NCBI GenBank assembly: GCA_002353205.1 | Contig: DEJE01000019.1 | Location: 80,382-94,629 of the forward strand | Origin: Prevotella sp. UBA2756 | Lineage (GTDB): Bacteria > Bacteroidota > Bacteroidia > Bacteroidales > Bacteroidaceae | Reading direction: 5' to 3' | DNA: 14,248 nucleotides | Part shown: one piece after another, positions 1-7,800 of the stretch | Position numbering within the stretch: the first letter of the stretch is position 1 | Layout of the letters: the number at the start of each line of letters is the position of its first letter | Translations under genes and position numbers: made by a program | Notes under the pieces: model-generated | What the model saw: the letters and a program-made list of their open reading frames with translations, nothing else | Told to the model about the DNA's origin: nothing | The model's database searches: none

Positions 1-334
1 CATCTTCACCTGCCCGTCGACGGCCAAGGGCGGACTCATCTCCAGCATCGTGCCCTTCGTCAGCCACCAGGATCACTCGGAGCACGACGTGAACGTCATC
101 ATCACCGAGCAGGGTGTGGCCGACCTGCGCGCCAAGAGCCCCGTGCAGCGCGCCGAGACCATCATCGAGAACTGCGTACACCCCGACTACAAGCAGCTGC
201 TGTGGGACTACGTGAAGATTGCCAAGGGCGGTCATACACGCCACAACCTCCCCGCTGCCTTCGCCATGCACGACACGCTGGCTCGCAAGGGCGACATGAA
301 GCTCACCGATTTCGCTGAGTACGTGAAGGACTAA
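1..334 (+). CDS. Acetyl-CoA hydrolase/transferase family protein (succinate/acetate CoA-transferase type), C-terminal part
   Basis: Only the last 110 residues or so are in the window; the gene runs in from the left, with the reading frame starting at base 2. The visible part carries a glycine-rich stretch (TAKGGLISSIVPFVSHQD) and then ITEQGVADLRAKSPVQRAE, which is typical of the C-terminal domain of this family. Family members are about 500 residues long and move CoA between acetate and succinate or related acids during fermentation, in the cytoplasm. The catalytic glutamate lies upstream and is not visible. The ATG at 50 is internal, because the family sequence continues to its left without a stop. 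The gene ends with TAA at 332-334, and a terminator follows about 105 bp later. Family assignment is firm; the exact CoA donor and acceptor cannot be told from this fragment. Confidence 0.88.
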   Translation, partial: IFTCPSTAKGGLISSIVPFVSHQDHSEHDVNVIITEQGVADLRAKSPVQRAETIIENCVHPDYKQLLWDYVKIAKGGHTRHNLPAAFAMHDTLARKGDMKLTDFAEYVKD

Positions 335-439
335 ATGTCCGGGGTAGCGTTATTACATGATGACGCCATTCACGTCTTAACGTTATTACCGCATCACGTC
401 AGCACCTTATAAAGACATCGCTTGATAGCCCAAGAATCT

Positions 440-480
440 ATGCGGTTCCGCCTCCTTCGTGAAGCGGGACCGCATTTTTT
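440..480 (+). terminator. Rho-independent terminator of the CoA-transferase gene
   Basis: A 12-bp stem (arms 440-451 and 464-475, one G-T type mismatch) encloses a 12-nt loop and runs directly into six T residues. It lies 105 bp after the CoA-transferase stop codon and before the next promoter, so it should end that transcript and insulate the GH2 gene. Confidence 0.85.
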
Positions 481-515
481 CTGTTTAAGATAGTTCCTTT
501 TTCAATTTTATTGCT

Positions 516-523
516 TATATTTG
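516..523 (+). promoter_or_regulatory. Bacteroidetes -7 promoter element (TATATTTG) of the GH2 gene
   Basis: TATATTTG fits the Bacteroidetes -7 consensus TAnnTTTG exactly. No good -33 TTTG is seen at the expected 19-21 bp upstream (around 491-496), so this promoter may be weak or need an activator. Transcription would begin near 528-531, leaving a leader of only about 10 nt before the ATG at 540. Confidence 0.6.
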
Positions 524-539
524 CGCTCAAAATCCGAAT

Positions 540-3500
540 ATGATGAGAAGAAAATGCTTCACGCTGCTGCTCCTGCTGCTCACGGCATGCGCAGCACAGG
601 CTCAAGAGTCAGCACGACACTACCGCATCCTCGACGGATACTGGAAGTTTGACATCGACCGCGTGTCGAACCGCGCCAAAGGTTTCGTCTTCCCCGACAG
701 CATCTACCTGCCCGGAACCACCGATACAAACAAGAAAGGCAACCCGCCGGCACGCACCGACGAGACAACTCACCTCACACGCCTGCACAGCTTCGTAGGC
801 AAGGCGCTCTACAAGCGCAACCTGTTCATACCCATGACGTGGCGCGGCAAGCGCATACTGCTCCACATGGAGCGCACCAAGCCCACCACGGTGTTCGTCG
901 ACGGTAAGACGGTAGGCTCCTACGACAACATCTCCACCCGCCAGGTGTACGACCTCACCCACTTCATGAAGCCCGGAATGCACGAGCTCTGCATCCTCGT
1001 AGACAACAGCGAGGAGGCCGTGCCGAAGCAGATCGTCAGCAACTCGCACGCCTACACCGAGGACACGCAGACCAACTGGAACGGCATCCTCGGCGATTTC
1101 TACCTCGAAGCAACGTCGAACACATTCATCGACGACATCAGCATACAGACCGATGCCGCCAACCACGCCTTCACCTGCACCGCCGAGATCCACGGCAAGC
1201 TCAGGAAAGGGCTCGAACTGAGGTTCATCCTCATTCCCTGGGGCAGCAACTACGGCGTCGTCATCTCGCGCCATGACTTAGAAAAGAGCAAAAAGGACGT
1301 CAACCGTTTCCGTGTGAAGTACCAGAGCGACGACCTGCTGACGTGGAGCGAGTTCCATCCCAACCTCTACCGGTTGCGTGTAGAGATTGTAGGCCCTAAT
1401 GAGACCGTGACACATATCAACGACGAAACGGGCATATACTACAATACACCTCTCGTGGTCGACATCCGCGAGACATCCTTCGGCCTGTGCGACTTCAAAA
1501 CGCAAGGCACACAGTTCACCGTGAACGGACAGACCACCTTCCTCCGCGGAAAGCACGATGCCTGCGTCTTCCCACTCATGGCCCACGTGCCCACATCGGT
1601 CGAGGAGTGGCGCCACTATTTCCAGGTGTGCAAGGGATATGGCATCAACCACGTGCGCTTCCACTCATGGTGCCCCCCCGACGCCTGCTTCACCGCTGCC
1701 GACATCGAGGGCATCTACCTGCAGCCCGAGTTGCCTTTCTGGGGCGACTTCAACCGCAGCGACGACCGTCTGATGTCGTTCCTCCTGCGCGAGGGGCAGG
1801 ACATCATACGCGAGTACGGCCACCATCCGTCGTTCGTCATGATGGCTTTGGGCAACGAACTGTGGGGCGACATACCCACGATGCGCATGTTCGTCGACCA
1901 GTTCCGACAGATGGCACCGCAGAAGCTCTTCACCTTCGGCTCCAACTACTACCTCGGCTATCAGGGATGGAAAGAAGGGATGGACTATTTCACCACCTGC
2001 CGCGTGGGCGGTGAGGAGTGGGGAAAGTTCAACACCCACACACGCGGATCCTTCTCCTTCGCCGACACCTACGACGGAGGCATGCTGAACCATTTTTATC
2101 CCAATTCATCGATGAATTTCAGCGAAGGCATCAAAGCGTGCCCCGTGCCCGTCATCAGCCATGAGACGGCACAGTTCCAGACCTATCCCGACTACGACGA
2201 GATCCGCAAATACCGCGGCGTCCTCTATCCTTACAACATGGAGGTGTTCCGTTCGCGGCTCGAAAAGGCGGGAATGCTCGACCAGGCAAAGGACTTCCAC
2301 AAGGCATCGGGACTGTGGAGCATGCAGCTCTACAAGGCCGACATCGAGATGGACCTGCGCACACCGGGCTTCGGAGGCTTCCAGCTGCTCGACCTGCAGG
2401 ACTATCCCGGGCAGGGATCGGCCTACGTGGGAGTGCTTGACGCCTTCATGGAGTCGAAAGGCCTCATCACGCCCGAGGAGTTCCGGGGCTTCTGCTCCCC
2501 CATCGTGCCCCTCTTCGTGGCCGATAAGTTCTGCTTCACCAACGACGAAAGGCTGTCTGGGCGCATACAGCTGGCCAACTACGCCGAGCCCACAGGACCC
2601 TACCAGTGGCGCGACGGCATCCTCCGCTGGGAGCTGACGACGGCCGACGGCAACGTCTTCGCCCGCGACAGCATCGCCATTCCGCAGCAGAGCCACGGCC
2701 TCGTCGACCTCGGACAGCTCTCTGTCAGCACCGCAGCCCTCACCAAGGCGCAGAAGCTGATGCTCCGTCTGCACACCTATTATAATAAGGAGAGCGGTCA
2801 GTGCTTCACCAACACGTACCCCCTGTGGGTGTTCCCGGCCGACGTCAACCCGCAGGACATGCTCCGCCCCGCAGTCGCCACGGCCAGTCCGAAGACGAAA
2901 AAACAGGCGGTTTCATCGCGTAAAAACGTTCCTCCCGCAGCGAAAGACATCATCGTCAGCCACCGCTACGACGTAGAGACGGCACGGCAGCTCTCAGGCG
3001 GCGCCACCGTGCTCCTCATGCCCGACACCACCGAGCTCCGCAATCTCACCGTGGGCGGACTGTTCCAAACCGACTACTGGAACTACCGCATGTTCAAGAC
3101 CATCTCGGAGAACAACAAGAAGCCCGTCTCACCGGGCACTCTGGGCATCCTCTGCAACCCGAAGCACCCGCTGTTCCGCGACTTCCCCACCGACATGCAC
3201 ACATCGTGGCAGTGGTTCCCCATGATCAAGGCCTCCCGACCCTTCATGCTCGACAACACCGCCCCACAGTACCGTCCCATCGTGCAGGTCATCGACAACA
3301 TCGAGCGCAACCATAAGCTCGGCCTCATCTTCGAGTTCGCCGTCGACAAAGGCAAGCTGCTCGTATGCATGTCGCCGCTCGACAAGCTCACACAGTATCC
3401 CGAGGCGCGGCAGCTCTACAGCAGCGTGCTGCAATACATGACGTCGGACGACTTCAACCCGCAGACCCGCATCACCTACGGCGACCTGCAGCGGCTCTTC

Positions 3501-3557
3501 ACCACGCCCGTCGTGGAGGGGAAGATCGGGGAGCTGAATAACATCTCTCCTTACTAA
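540..3557 (+). CDS. Exported glycoside hydrolase family 2 enzyme (beta-galactosidase/beta-glucuronidase-like)
   Basis: A 1005-residue enzyme that should cleave terminal glycosides from plant or host polysaccharides outside the cytoplasm. The N-terminus has a hydrophobic signal (residues about 6-21) ending LTACAAQAQ. LTAC looks like a lipobox with Cys17, so it may be a lipoprotein, though cleavage after AQA at about 22 is also possible. A jelly-roll sugar-binding domain (about 27-195), an Ig-like domain (about 197-310) and a TIM barrel (about 311-640) follow, the GH2 order. The barrel shows FLRGKHDACVFP, then GNEL with the likely acid/base Glu440, and SHETAQF with the likely nucleophile Glu542. 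After a further beta domain and a charged linker (about 785-810), residues about 870-980 form a region of the kind found at the C-terminus of many Bacteroidetes GH2 proteins (SWQWFPMI, RPIVQVIDN). The first of two tandem ATGs is taken as start; either is possible. Substrate cannot be decided. No SusC/D genes or terminator lie beside it. Confidence 0.88.
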   Translation: MMRRKCFTLLLLLLTACAAQAQESARHYRILDGYWKFDIDRVSNRAKGFVFPDSIYLPGTTDTNKKGNPPARTDETTHLTRLHSFVGKALYKRNLFIPMTWRGKRILLHMERTKPTTVFVDGKTVGSYDNISTRQVYDLTHFMKPGMHELCILVDNSEEAVPKQIVSNSHAYTEDTQTNWNGILGDFYLEATSNTFIDDISIQTDAANHAFTCTAEIHGKLRKGLELRFILIPWGSNYGVVISRHDLEKSKKDVNRFRVKYQSDDLLTWSEFHPNLYRLRVEIVGPNETVTHINDETGIYYNTPLVVDIRETSFGLCDFKTQGTQFTVNGQTTFLRGKHDACVFPLMAHVPTSVEEWRHYFQVCKGYGINHVRFHSWCPPDACFTAADIEGIYLQPELPFWGDFNRSDDRLMSFLLREGQDIIREYGHHPSFVMMALGNELWGDIPTMRMFVDQFRQMAPQKLFTFGSNYYLGYQGWKEGMDYFTTCRVGGEEWGKFNTHTRGSFSFADTYDGGMLNHFYPNSSMNFSEGIKACPVPVISHETAQFQTYPDYDEIRKYRGVLYPYNMEVFRSRLEKAGMLDQAKDFHKASGLWSMQLYKADIEMDLRTPGFGGFQLLDLQDYPGQGSAYVGVLDAFMESKGLITPEEFRGFCSPIVPLFVADKFCFTNDERLSGRIQLANYAEPTGPYQWRDGILRWELTTADGNVFARDSIAIPQQSHGLVDLGQLSVSTAALTKAQKLMLRLHTYYNKESGQCFTNTYPLWVFPADVNPQDMLRPAVATASPKTKKQAVSSRKNVPPAAKDIIVSHRYDVETARQLSGGATVLLMPDTTELRNLTVGGLFQTDYWNYRMFKTISENNKKPVSPGTLGILCNPKHPLFRDFPTDMHTSWQWFPMIKASRPFMLDNTAPQYRPIVQVIDNIERNHKLGLIFEFAVDKGKLLVCMSPLDKLTQYPEARQLYSSVLQYMTSDDFNPQTRITYGDLQRLFTTPVVEGKIGELNNISPY

Positions 3558-3620
3558 TAGACGAGTATACAGTAGAAAAGTTGCCGAGCAGAAGAGTAGA
3601 CAGGTGGATAACTGACAATT

Positions 3621-3676
3621 GACAGGCGACAGGTGATAGGTGACAGGTGATAGGTGACAGGTGATAGGTGATAGGT
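3621..3676 (+). repeat. Eight tandem 7-bp repeats (GAYAGGY)
   Basis: Eight head-to-tail copies of a 7-mer, GACAGGC, GACAGGT, GATAGGT, GACAGGT, GATAGGT, GACAGGT, GATAGGT, GATAGGT, run without interruption. C and T mostly alternate at the third base, so the higher-order unit is partly 14 bp. The array lies between the GH2 stop (3557) and the promoter of the small outer-membrane protein gene, ending about 30 bp before its -33 element. Such short tandem arrays change copy number by slipped-strand mispairing. Nothing else is seen in the 226 bp between the GH2 and outer-membrane genes except the promoter. Confidence 0.9.
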
Positions 3677-3705
3677 GAAATTTTTACAAATTATATCGAA
3701 AAAGT

Positions 3706-3736
3706 TTTGCGGAATGTTCTTTTTTTCATATATTTG
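3706..3736 (+). promoter_or_regulatory. Bacteroidetes promoter of the outer-membrane beta-barrel gene
   Basis: TTTG at 3706-3709, a 19-bp spacer and TATATTTG at 3729-3736 match the Bacteroidetes sigma-ABfr consensus fully. Transcription should begin near 3741-3744, giving a leader of about 40 nt before the ATG at 3784. This is the best-formed promoter on the plus strand of the window. Confidence 0.82.
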
Positions 3737-3783
3737 CAGCGCGAAGTGACATACCTTTACTAATCATTAAAAATTTCTTGCGT

Positions 3784-4251
3784 ATGAAAAAACTGTTATT
3801 GTTATGCTGCATGGCTCTCATGAGCACATCGCTGTTTGCACAGGTAGGAACATCCTATGTGGGTGTCAACGCTAACTACTGCCTGAAGTCGAACTACAAG
3901 CCCTTCGGTATCGGTGTCAAGTTCCAGCACGAGTTCATGACCAACGTGCGCGGAGAGGCTTCTTTCAACTATTTCTTCAAAAAAGAGCATGCCACTGTGT
4001 TCGATGTCAACATCAACGGACACTATCTGCTTCACGTCACCGACGGCTTCACCATCTATCCGCTGGCCGGTGTCGGCTATGTGAACCAGAAGATTGAAGG
4101 ATTCGACAGCGACGGCAAGTTCTGCGGCAACCTCGGTGCCGGTGTGGAGTTCCCCCTCGGTGCCTGCAAGATCAACGCAGAGTTCAAGTATCAGCTCGGC
4201 GACGACTGGGACAGCCCCTACATCTCAGCAGGTGTAGCTTTCCCCATCTGA
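3784..4251 (+). CDS. Small outer-membrane beta-barrel protein
   Basis: A 155-residue protein with a classic signal peptide (MKKLLLLCCMALMSTSLFA, cleaved before Gln20). The mature part alternates polar and hydrophobic/aromatic residues in strand-length stretches (VGTSYVGVNANY, FGIGVKFQHEF, GEASFNYFF, DVNINGHYLL, YPLAGVGYVN, GNLGAGVEF, INAEFKYQL, SPYISAGVAFPI). This suggests an 8-stranded barrel of the OmpX/OmpA-like porin superfamily, ending in a hydrophobic residue. It should sit in the outer membrane; its task (structural, adhesion or transport) cannot be told. The ATG at 3784 was chosen over the upstream TTG at 3778 because it gives a normal signal peptide. It has its own promoter at 3706-3736 and a hairpin terminator at 4272, so it is monocistronic. 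There is no Shine-Dalgarno sequence. Confidence 0.85.
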   Translation: MKKLLLLCCMALMSTSLFAQVGTSYVGVNANYCLKSNYKPFGIGVKFQHEFMTNVRGEASFNYFFKKEHATVFDVNINGHYLLHVTDGFTIYPLAGVGYVNQKIEGFDSDGKFCGNLGAGVEFPLGACKINAEFKYQLGDDWDSPYISAGVAFPI

Positions 4252-4271
4252 TTCCAAGCATCACAGAATCG

Positions 4272-4304
4272 AAGAGGCGCGGCATTCAAGTCGCGCCTCT
4301 TTCA
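4272..4304 (+). terminator. Hairpin terminator of the outer-membrane protein gene
   Basis: A perfect 10-bp GC-rich stem (arms 4272-4281 and 4292-4301) with a 10-nt loop lies 20 bp after the stop codon. The following T-run is short (TTT from the stem end), so termination may be partial. Confidence 0.65.
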
Positions 4305-4516
4305 GTATCTCACAGAAAGCACAAAAATCACAGATACTATTTTCACACGCAGATTGCTCAAATCTCATAGTGTGATCCCTTCTTTATTGACGTTGTATTG
4401 AAATGGTGTAAGAAAAGGACGGTCTTCCCACTCCTTCCTTTCACCATAAGAATCTGATTGTATACACCACCCCACTCTTTCCTGTGAGAATCCGTGAAGA
4501 GTATATATGTTATGCA

Positions 4517-4574
4517 GCGCTGCAGTCCGGCGGCAGCAAACGAAAGCGCCGCCGACCTGTGGGCCGACAGCGCT
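4517..4574 (-). repeat. Nested inverted repeat in the 3' flank of the acidic-peptide gene
   Basis: A 7-bp outer stem (AGCGCTG 4517-4523 with CAGCGCT 4568-4574) encloses a 7-bp inner stem (CGGCGGC 4528-4534 with GCCGCCG 4548-4554). The left outer arm is itself part of a 12-bp perfect palindrome, TGCAGCGCTGCA (4513-4524). It lies 34-91 bp beyond the stop of the minus-strand peptide gene and could end or stabilise that transcript, but no U-run follows in the minus direction, so it is not a standard terminator. The rest of the 4305-4607 gap, where plus and minus genes converge, shows no gene and no other convincing signal. Confidence 0.45.
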
Positions 4575-4607
4575 TCGAGAATCATCGTTGCGATGTGTCA
4601 GTAGTGA

Positions 4608-4805
4608 TCAGATATCCTCCTCGTCTTCATCGTCACCCCAGACAGACCAGGAGAACTTCGAGTCCAGTTCTTCCTCCTCCTCAATATAATCCCAAGGAGT
4701 CTCGGTTTCCTTGCCCTCGGCCCATTGGCCGAAGGTAGCACTCATTAGGTTAAGGAGAACGTTTTCCGATACCCACAATTCGGGCTTTTGATACGTTTTT
4801 TTCAT
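4608..4805 (-). CDS. Small acidic tryptophan-containing peptide of unknown function
   Basis: A 65-residue product with three zones. The N-terminus (MKKTYQKPELWVSENVLLNL) is basic and then hydrophobic. The opening pattern, MKK, an aromatic residue and a P-E/D pair followed by a short hydrophobic stretch with LL and S, recurs in many small uncharacterised Bacteroidales proteins. The middle is Gly/Ser/Trp-containing. The C-terminus is extremely acidic: 13 Asp/Glu among residues 41-65, interspersed with Trp53 and Trp56. There is no signal peptide or Cys. The gene lies 18 bp behind the T9SS cargo gene and is almost certainly co-transcribed. Its Shine-Dalgarno sequence, AAGGAGG, sits 8 nt before the ATG, which strongly supports real translation. 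Possible roles (secreted or processed peptide, chaperone or partner of the cargo, mimic of a nucleic acid) are speculation; I do not recognise a named family. Confidence 0.72.
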   Translation of the reverse strand: MKKTYQKPELWVSENVLLNLMSATFGQWAEGKETETPWDYIEEEEELDSKFSWSVWGDDEDEEDI

Positions 4806-4813
4806 CGTGTTGT

Positions 4814-4820
4814 CCTCCTT
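4814..4820 (-). promoter_or_regulatory. Strong Shine-Dalgarno sequence of the acidic-peptide gene
   Basis: On the minus strand AAGGAGG stands 8 nt before the ATG (4803-4805), an ideal spacing. Six of the other seven full-length genes in the window show no such motif. It settles the start codon and implies high or independent translation of the peptide inside the 18-bp gap behind the cargo gene. Confidence 0.8.
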
Positions 4821-4823
4821 CTC

Positions 4824-7800
4824 TTATTTAACGATTACCTTATTCCTGTTCACTACGTACACGCCTGCAGGCACACTGATGTAATGGCGCTCACCGGCCT
4901 TCAGCATCGTGTTGGCAATCATCGTGCCCTGCGTGTTGAACACCGTGACGGTGACGTCCTCGGCTGCTGTCAGCGTCATGAAGCCCTTGCCTGTGACGAC
5001 GGTCAGCGGACCGCGTGCGCGAGCCGTGGTGATGTCGGTCACCAATCCTTCATCCTCGTCAATCTCATCGTAGACGATTTCGAACATGCTCAGCTTGCTG
5101 CCGGCTGTCGGGTCAACATAGTATGCGCGGAACGGCTGTACGTAAATCTCATTATATCTTTCCTTCGCTGTCTTGCTTGCCACATACTTGTTCTTTGTGA
5201 AGTAGTAGAAGCTCTTTGTCGTCGGAAGTTTCACGCCCGAGTATGTGCCTGTATTTGTCAGCCCTGCAGCGGACTCGCCAGTGATCGTTTCCGGTGTCGC
5301 AACGATGTTCGAGCCTTTCTGCGCAGCGATGAACGAGTAGTCGGAGCCGTTAGCCGACGTTACCTCTACCATATAAGGATAGTTGGCCTTGGTCTCTGTG
5401 CCTTCTATCAGCACGAAGTTTCCAGTTCCTTCATCCACGCCATCCGTTCCATACTGGTCAGTGCCACTCTGTGTCTTCAGCCTCTTGAGGTAGCGCAGGT
5501 TGAATTCAAATCCATCCTCGGTGTCATTCTTGTGCTTACCGTTTTCTACTTTCATCGTGAACGGCAGAACGACCGTGGCTTTCTTCACAAGGTCTTCACT
5601 TGCGGCTGTTCTCAGACGCTTATAGGTAGCGTAGTTAGCAGCATCCACCTGAATGGTGTACGGCGTATAGAACGGACTCTTGTCGGTCAGGATGATATTG
5701 TTGGCCGACTGGAACGAACCAGCCACCTCTCCCTTCTTGGCGTATGCGAAGTTGTCGTATCGATCTGTTGAATTAGCAGGCAGGAAGATCAGGGCGTTGC
5801 GAGCCAGCTTCCCTTTGAGCTCGTTGAAACTCTTCAAAGCATAGGTTCCTGTTTCTTCTGAATGATACACACCGTTCAGTCCGCTCAAATCAACGTACAG
5901 AATCTGTCCGAGCGTCTTCGGAACTGTCTCATCGTCACCTTTGGCAACAGCTTCACTGATGGCTTTGTAGGTAGCGACGTCAGATGCAAGAGGCGAATCA
6001 ACCACTTTATCTTTAGGACCGGTCACCTTCACGCCAAAGTACGGCGACTCGTCGGGTTGAGAAGTTCCATTATCAGTGAGCGTCTTCTCGTAGATGGGTA
6101 TGAATTCTATCGAGGGTTTGTAGTCGTCACACAATACCTGAACCACCATTTCGTAGAAAGCGTAGAAGCGGTGCTGGGTTGCTGTAGTCGGAGCAATGTT
6201 ATAGCGGGTCTCGTCAGTCGTAAAGACATAGAATGTCTTCTCCTGCCATTGTTTAGCGTCTACAACATCATCCTTATTAAATCCTGCGACGACAAACTCT
6301 CCCTTTCCTGGTTTCGTCTGTTTCGCATATTTGTCTAAAGTAAATGGGTATTCCGTCAGATATCCTTCATGGCTAGCCAATTCGTCAGCGTTATTGAACC
6401 GGAAAGCCTGATTTCCAACGATGCCCACCTTTGTTCTGACGTTTTCGTCATCTTTTATTCGCGCAGACTCAAGCGTGCCGCTCTTTGCCTCATCATCAGG
6501 GTCATTATAAATATTGTCATTGGTAAACTTCTGATGATGCTGTGACATCACGAAATTATAGCGGCTGTTGCTTGTACCAGGCTTATTGGTATGATCGTAC
6601 GTATCGTCGCCGTACTTACTATACAAATCCTCGAAAGTGATCGTCAACGGGTCGTTGATGCAGCCCGTCGGCAGGTAGAATTTGAACGTGTCACCACCCA
6701 CAGAGAAATCATCAGCAGTGAAAGTACGCGTCTGACGAATGTTCTTACCTTTATATGTGTCTGATAGCACAACCGTCATCTGGTCGATATAGGGATTCAG
6801 GGCCTGAAGTTTCACCTCGAAATTCACAAGAGCGACCTTGCCACCCTTAACACCTATAATAATGGCATCATTATTAAGGTCGTAGAGTGGTTTCGATCCT
6901 TTTCCTGAAATTGGTATCGTTACCTTGGTGTTTCCTTCCTTATCATAAACATAGAGCTCTGCTCCAGAATGAGCTTCATCTTGAATCACCTCGGTTGTTG
7001 CGGTTGTGTAGTTGTTGCTATCTGTCATGTAACCATAATATGACAATACTTGCACCCAATCTCCTCCTTGGTATTCCCAACTGTAATTCGGAACTGCTTT
7101 CAAATACCTATAGCGTCCATTATTTCTTTCATATCTAATATTACCATTTTCATCAATAGAATAAGTGTCTGCCCAAGAACTGCTCCCTGTTCCAACATTG
7201 CCATTAGTTCCCTGAAGATAATTGTTTCCACTTTTGATATGTCCGTCGTCATCTATGGACCAAACGGTTTGTTCGGTGGTTGAGAATCTGCCATTATTAG
7301 TAGTCAAATAGTATTTTGTACCATTATCATCTGTAAAAGTGATATAGAATGTATTAGAAGATTCACCTGAGTAATGAATGGTAGCCTCTGTAATACGGAA
7401 TTGAACAGGATTCTCTTTATTATTAGACATTGTAGCACTCACAGGCGTTTCCAGCACATATCGCTGTTCTGCTTTATCGGAAGAAGGAGAAAACTTGAAA
7501 TATTCACCAGAGGTCGTAATGCTTCCATTTTTATTATAAGCCACCAAACCCGAAGTACCGTCTAATGCCGTACCTGGTTTTGTAGATTCAAATTCATAAA
7601 GAAGCATGTTGGCAGACATATCCGAAACTTGATCGTACATGTAACTGATACGAGTCTGATTATGCGATGTATTGGGAGTTATTTCTCCTAAATCCACCTT
7701 TCCAGTGTGGAAAGGAATCTCCACCAAACTTTTGCCTTGGGATATTTGTGAACTTGGTACAAGTCCAATTGAAGCATCGGCATCTGCAGTAAATCTCAAT

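Noticed and set aside
348..389. Repeated CGTTATTAC (348-356 and 381-389) after the CoA-transferase
   Set aside because: Only two short copies 33 bp apart in a 3' untranslated region; too weak to call a site.
3621..3676. CRISPR or coding repeat for the 7-bp array
   Set aside because: Repeats are direct 7-mers with no spacers and lie between a stop codon and a promoter, outside any supported frame.
4788..5771. 327-codon open frame on the plus strand
   Set aside because: Antisense to the CTD half of the T9SS cargo gene, which has a full signal peptide and sorting domain; no motif supports the plus-strand product.
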